Assembly (NCBI GenBank): GCA_965263365.1
Contig: OZ253672.1
Coordinates: 1,488,001-1,552,000 of the forward strand
DNA length: 64,000 bases
Source: CANMUM01 sp965263365
Lineage (GTDB): Bacteria; Pseudomonadota; Alphaproteobacteria; Rhodobacterales; Rhodobacteraceae
Reading direction: 5' to 3'
Each line of letters begins with the position of its first letter. Within the stretch, counting starts at the first letter, position 1. Below the pieces are notes generated by a model. The model ran no database searches and was not told the DNA's origin. It was given only the letters and a program-made list of their open reading frames with translations. The position numbers and the translations under genes were made by a program. Shown here in pieces: positions 61,136 to 64,000 of this stretch.

Positions 61136-61816
61136 TTAGAGTTTGTCGTCCCAAGCATATCCCACGCTTCTTACCGTTCGAATTGGGTCTTTTTCTTTGC
61201 CACGCTTTAAGGCGCGCCGCAATCTTCCAATCACCACATCAACTGTTCGCAGTTCGACATCATCTTGAAAACCCCAAATGTGGTTCAAGATAACCTCTCG
61301 AGAGTACACGCGCCCAGGGTGAGACACGAGCAATTTGAGAACGTCAAATTCCTTGGGGCTTAGCCTTATGTCGCGCATGCCGCGCCTTACACGCACTTTC
61401 TCAAAATCAATTTCAATATCGCCAAATGAAACCGTATCCATGTGGACATTTCGACGCAACCGAACCTTTACACGACTGAGCAACTCACGCATTGAAAAGG
61501 GTTTGGTAACATAATCATCCGCGCCCATTTCGAGCCCTAGCACACGATCATCTTCGGCTGCACGAGCTGTCAGCATAATGATCGGGATATTATTGGTCTT
61601 TTTATCAAATCTGAGTTGGCGCGCAATATCCACGCCATTCATATCCGGCAACATCCAATCCAATATCAGCAAATCAGGCTTTAGTGATCTTACATCAGAC
61701 AAACCATCTTCGCCGTTGTCAGCGCAAAGAACCTCATAGCCCTCTTTTTGCAAATTGAATTCCAACAATTGCGCAACGGCTTTCTCGTCCTCAATGATTT
61801 GAATGCGGCTAACCAA
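61136..61816 (-). CDS. phoB: Phosphate regulon response regulator PhoB
   Basis: 226 residues. Receiver domain with acidic pocket, phospho-Asp in LILDWMLPDMNG (about 54) and Lys in DDYVTKPFS; then an OmpR-type winged helix (SPKEFDVLKLLVSHPGRVYS, VVIGRLRRALK). It activates pst and other genes under phosphate limitation. It follows phoU by eight bases. Confidence 0.9.
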   Translation of the reverse strand: MVSRIQIIEDEKAVAQLLEFNLQKEGYEVLCADNGEDGLSDVRSLKPDLLILDWMLPDMNGVDIARQLRFDKKTNNIPIIMLTARAAEDDRVLGLEMGADDYVTKPFSMRELLSRVKVRLRRNVHMDTVSFGDIEIDFEKVRVRRGMRDIRLSPKEFDVLKLLVSHPGRVYSREVILNHIWGFQDDVELRTVDVVIGRLRRALKRGKEKDPIRTVRSVGYAWDDKL

Positions 61817-61824
61817 ATTTAGTC

Positions 61825-62523
61825 CTAATCAATTGCTTCTAATCCCAAAGGTTCTCCCTTTGGGCGTTCATCACCGAGATGTTCGCCTTTATCGATATAA
61901 TAAATCATCTCAGAAATATGCGTCGTGTGATCACCAATACGCTCTAGATTTTTGGCAACAAATAACAACTGAGAACCTAAGCCAATTAATCGAGAATCGC
62001 TGGCCATATACGTGACCAGTTCTCGAAAACAAGCATTATACATTTCATCAATCTCAATATCACTGTTCCAAATTTCGACCGCCAAATCAGAATCGCGCTG
62101 AACATATGCATCAAGTATTTGATTTAACTGTTTAAGCGTCATCTCACCCATGCTCACAATTGTGCGGGTCGCTTTTTTTCTTGCATTGGCCAAGCCTTGA
62201 GCTCTTCGCGCTATATTTTTACTCAAATCTCCGATGCGCTCGAGCGTAGTGGACACTTTTAAGGCGGCGAGCAGCAATCTCAGATCAACGGCCATCGGCT
62301 GACGAAGTGCAATCACATTCGTCGCCATTTCTTCAATTTCTTGATCGAGCTCATCAACACGCTTATCAAGTGAAACAACCTCCAACCCAATCTCAGGGTC
62401 ACGTTTCTTCACGGCCTTCAAAGCGAGCGACAATCCTTCTTCAACCAAACCCCCCATTTCTGAGATTTTCGCCTGAATTGCGACTAAGTCATCGTCAAAT
62501 GCACTAACTATATGTTCTCCCAT
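61825..62523 (-). CDS. phoU: Phosphate transport regulator PhoU
   Basis: 232 residues, two PhoU repeats of three helices each with E/DxxxD metal motifs (EIEEMATNVIALRQPMA, FRELVTYMASDSRLIG). It links Pst transporter state to PhoR/PhoB signalling. Operon with pst. Confidence 0.92.
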   Translation of the reverse strand: MGEHIVSAFDDDLVAIQAKISEMGGLVEEGLSLALKAVKKRDPEIGLEVVSLDKRVDELDQEIEEMATNVIALRQPMAVDLRLLLAALKVSTTLERIGDLSKNIARRAQGLANARKKATRTIVSMGEMTLKQLNQILDAYVQRDSDLAVEIWNSDIEIDEMYNACFRELVTYMASDSRLIGLGSQLLFVAKNLERIGDHTTHISEMIYYIDKGEHLGDERPKGEPLGLEAID

Positions 62524-62533
62524 AAATTATCTC

Positions 62534-63331
62534 CTAACCAATTCGACCGGTAATATAGTCTTGTGTTTTCTTGTCAGTGGGATTGTTAAAAATTTGTGTC
62601 GTATCATCATACTCAACTAAATCACCAAGATGAAAAAATGCGGTTTTTTGTGATACTCGGGCGGCTTGTTGCATTGAGTGGGTCACAATCACAACTGAAA
62701 AATTCTCACGCAGCTCATGTATAAGTTCCTCAACTTGAGCAGTTGCGATTGGATCAAGTGCCGAACAAGGCTCATCCATTAACAAAATTTCAGGTGATGT
62801 TGCTGTTGCGCGTGCAATACACAAACGCTGCTGCTGGCCTCCAGATAAACCTGTCCCTGGTGCATCTAGGCGATCTTTAACCTCATCCCATAACGCGGCG
62901 CCGCGCAGAGACTTTTCAACAATTGCGTCTAAATCAGCTTTACTATTCGCCAGGCCATGAATTCGCGGCCCATAAGCCACATTGTCATAAATTGACTTTG
63001 GAAACGGATTGGGTTTTTGAAAAACCATTCCCACTTTGGCTCGCAATTGAACAGGATCAACTCTTTGATCATAAATATCTTCACCCTCAATCGAGATTTG
63101 ACCTGTAACACGGCAAATATCAATTGTGTCGTTCATTCGATTTAAGCAGCGCAAGAATGTGGACTTACCACAACCTGAAGGTCCAATAAATGCAGTAACC
63201 GTACGATTCTGAATTTCGACATCCACGCCCTTAATTGCTTCCATATCCCCGTAAAAAACATGAACATCTTTTGCGGTTATTTTTACATCTTCCATTACTC
63301 GTTCCTTGCTCATTTTGCTCATGTAACTCAT
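62534..63331 (-). CDS. pstB: Phosphate ABC transporter ATP-binding protein
   Basis: 265 residues. Walker A GPSGCGKST, signature LSGGQQQRLCIARA, Walker B EILLMDEPCSALD, H-loop VTHSMQQA. The ATG at 63331 is two bases after the pstA stop; a later ATG at 63295 has AAGGA and is also possible. Confidence 0.93.
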   Translation of the reverse strand: MSYMSKMSKERVMEDVKITAKDVHVFYGDMEAIKGVDVEIQNRTVTAFIGPSGCGKSTFLRCLNRMNDTIDICRVTGQISIEGEDIYDQRVDPVQLRAKVGMVFQKPNPFPKSIYDNVAYGPRIHGLANSKADLDAIVEKSLRGAALWDEVKDRLDAPGTGLSGGQQQRLCIARATATSPEILLMDEPCSALDPIATAQVEELIHELRENFSVVIVTHSMQQAARVSQKTAFFHLGDLVEYDDTTQIFNNPTDKKTQDYITGRIG

Positions 63332-63332
63332 T

Positions 63333-64000
63333 TTACCATCTTCTCTCAAAGCGTTTTCTCAATACGATCGCAAGCGCATTCATTGTAACCAAAAAGACCA
63401 TGAGTACAATGATTCCCGCCCATGCTTTTTCGTACCATGCTGGGTTAGCACGCGCCGCCCACGTATATATTTGCGCGGGCATGACCGTATTCGGCCCTCC
63501 GAAGAAGGCATCGATACCATCCGGCATCGTGTGACCAATATACCCGACAAGCCCAACGAGCAGCAACGGTGCTGTCTCACCAAGCGCTTGCGCCAACCCA
63601 ATAATTGTACCTGTCAATATCCCGGGCATGGCGAGCGGTAAAACATGGTGAAAAATCGTTTGCATTTTTGACGCACCAACGCCAAGCGCAGCATCACGAA
63701 TGCTGGGGGGCACAGCTTTTAAAGCCGCGCGTGTCGAAATAATTATGGTCGGCAACGTCATTAATGACAAAACCAACCCACCCACGAATGGCGAGTTATT
63801 TCGCAACCAATCATTGTCATTTAAAGGTCCAAGTAAATTTATAAACAGCGCTAAACCCAAGATACCAAATACAATCGAAGGCACGGCCGCTAAGTTTGAA
63901 ATATTCACCTCAACGATATCAGTCAGTCTGTTTTTAGGCGCAAACTCTTCCAAATATATAGATGCAGCAACCCCAATAGGCAAAGAAAGCAAAAGCACAA
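63333..64000 (-). CDS. pstA: Phosphate ABC transporter permease PstA, C-terminal part (runs off window)
   Basis: About 222 residues seen; the N-terminus lies past the right edge. The conserved permease region is VGASKMQTIFHHVLPLAMPG with LAQALGETAPLLLVG, between several membrane helices. Operon order pstA-pstB-phoU-phoB is the common one in alphaproteobacteria. Confidence 0.92.
   Translation of the reverse strand, partial: VLLLSLPIGVAASIYLEEFAPKNRLTDIVEVNISNLAAVPSIVFGILGLALFINLLGPLNDNDWLRNNSPFVGGLVLSLMTLPTIIISTRAALKAVPPSIRDAALGVGASKMQTIFHHVLPLAMPGILTGTIIGLAQALGETAPLLLVGLVGYIGHTMPDGIDAFFGGPNTVMPAQIYTWAARANPAWYEKAWAGIIVLMVFLVTMNALAIVLRKRFERRW

Overview
The window looks like an AT-rich alphaproteobacterial chromosome carrying a 36.6 kb integrated prophage. 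The class call rests on an IalB-family protein, the alphaproteobacterial type of SerC, a GTA-type 3TM holin and the phoB-phoU-pst and panB/panC gene types. I cannot place the genus; a marine Hyphomonadales/Maricaulales-like bacterium would fit.

Host, left (1-12.3 kb): the start of a HerA-like ATPase gene; an IalB-like secreted protein; an overlapping envelope operon (L,D-transpeptidase, LpxD, acyl carrier protein, ketoacyl-ACP synthase) divergent from a MepK-like endopeptidase; SppA; a MATE pump; parE with a single-base frameshift; DsbB; YqaA; and tRNA-Leu(CAA).

Prophage (12,283-48,924): it is bounded by an 18-bp direct repeat whose left copy is the 3' end of the tRNA-Leu gene. From left to right it holds integrase and a membrane/coiled-coil cargo gene (+ strand). 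Then, on the minus strand and so read right to left, come early control, DNA methyltransferases, primase and P4-type helicase, a tRNA-Ser, HicAB, HNH nuclease, terminase, portal, protease, HK97 capsid, head-tail connectors, tail tube, frameshifted tail chaperones, tape measure, fibres and lysis genes. The right end (+ strand) carries a CI-like repressor, a LuxR-type receptor, a LuxI-type acyl-homoserine-lactone synthase and an excisionase-like operon ending at attR.

The main discovery candidate is this control region. A complete LuxR/LuxI quorum-sensing pair sits between the CI/Cro-like switch and the excisionase-like operon. Both the cro promoter and the excisionase-operon promoter have a near-identical 17-bp palindrome exactly filling the spacer between -35 and -10, so one repressor probably controls both. 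This suggests a prophage whose lysogeny/excision decision is linked to an acyl-HSL signal that it makes and senses itself.

Scar (48.9-52.7 kb): a truncated second integrase (a former tandem element at the same attachment site) fused to a decayed IS3-family transposase, a Hint-domain protein gene with a heptanucleotide repeat just upstream, and a second decayed IS3 copy.

Host, right (52.7-64 kb): serC-serA with a leader that can form alternative hairpins; a decayed lipoprotein gene; a LysR regulator divergent from two SnoaL-like genes and a DUF2218 gene; panB and panC; and phoB-phoU-pstB-pstA (phosphate regulon, cut at the window edge).
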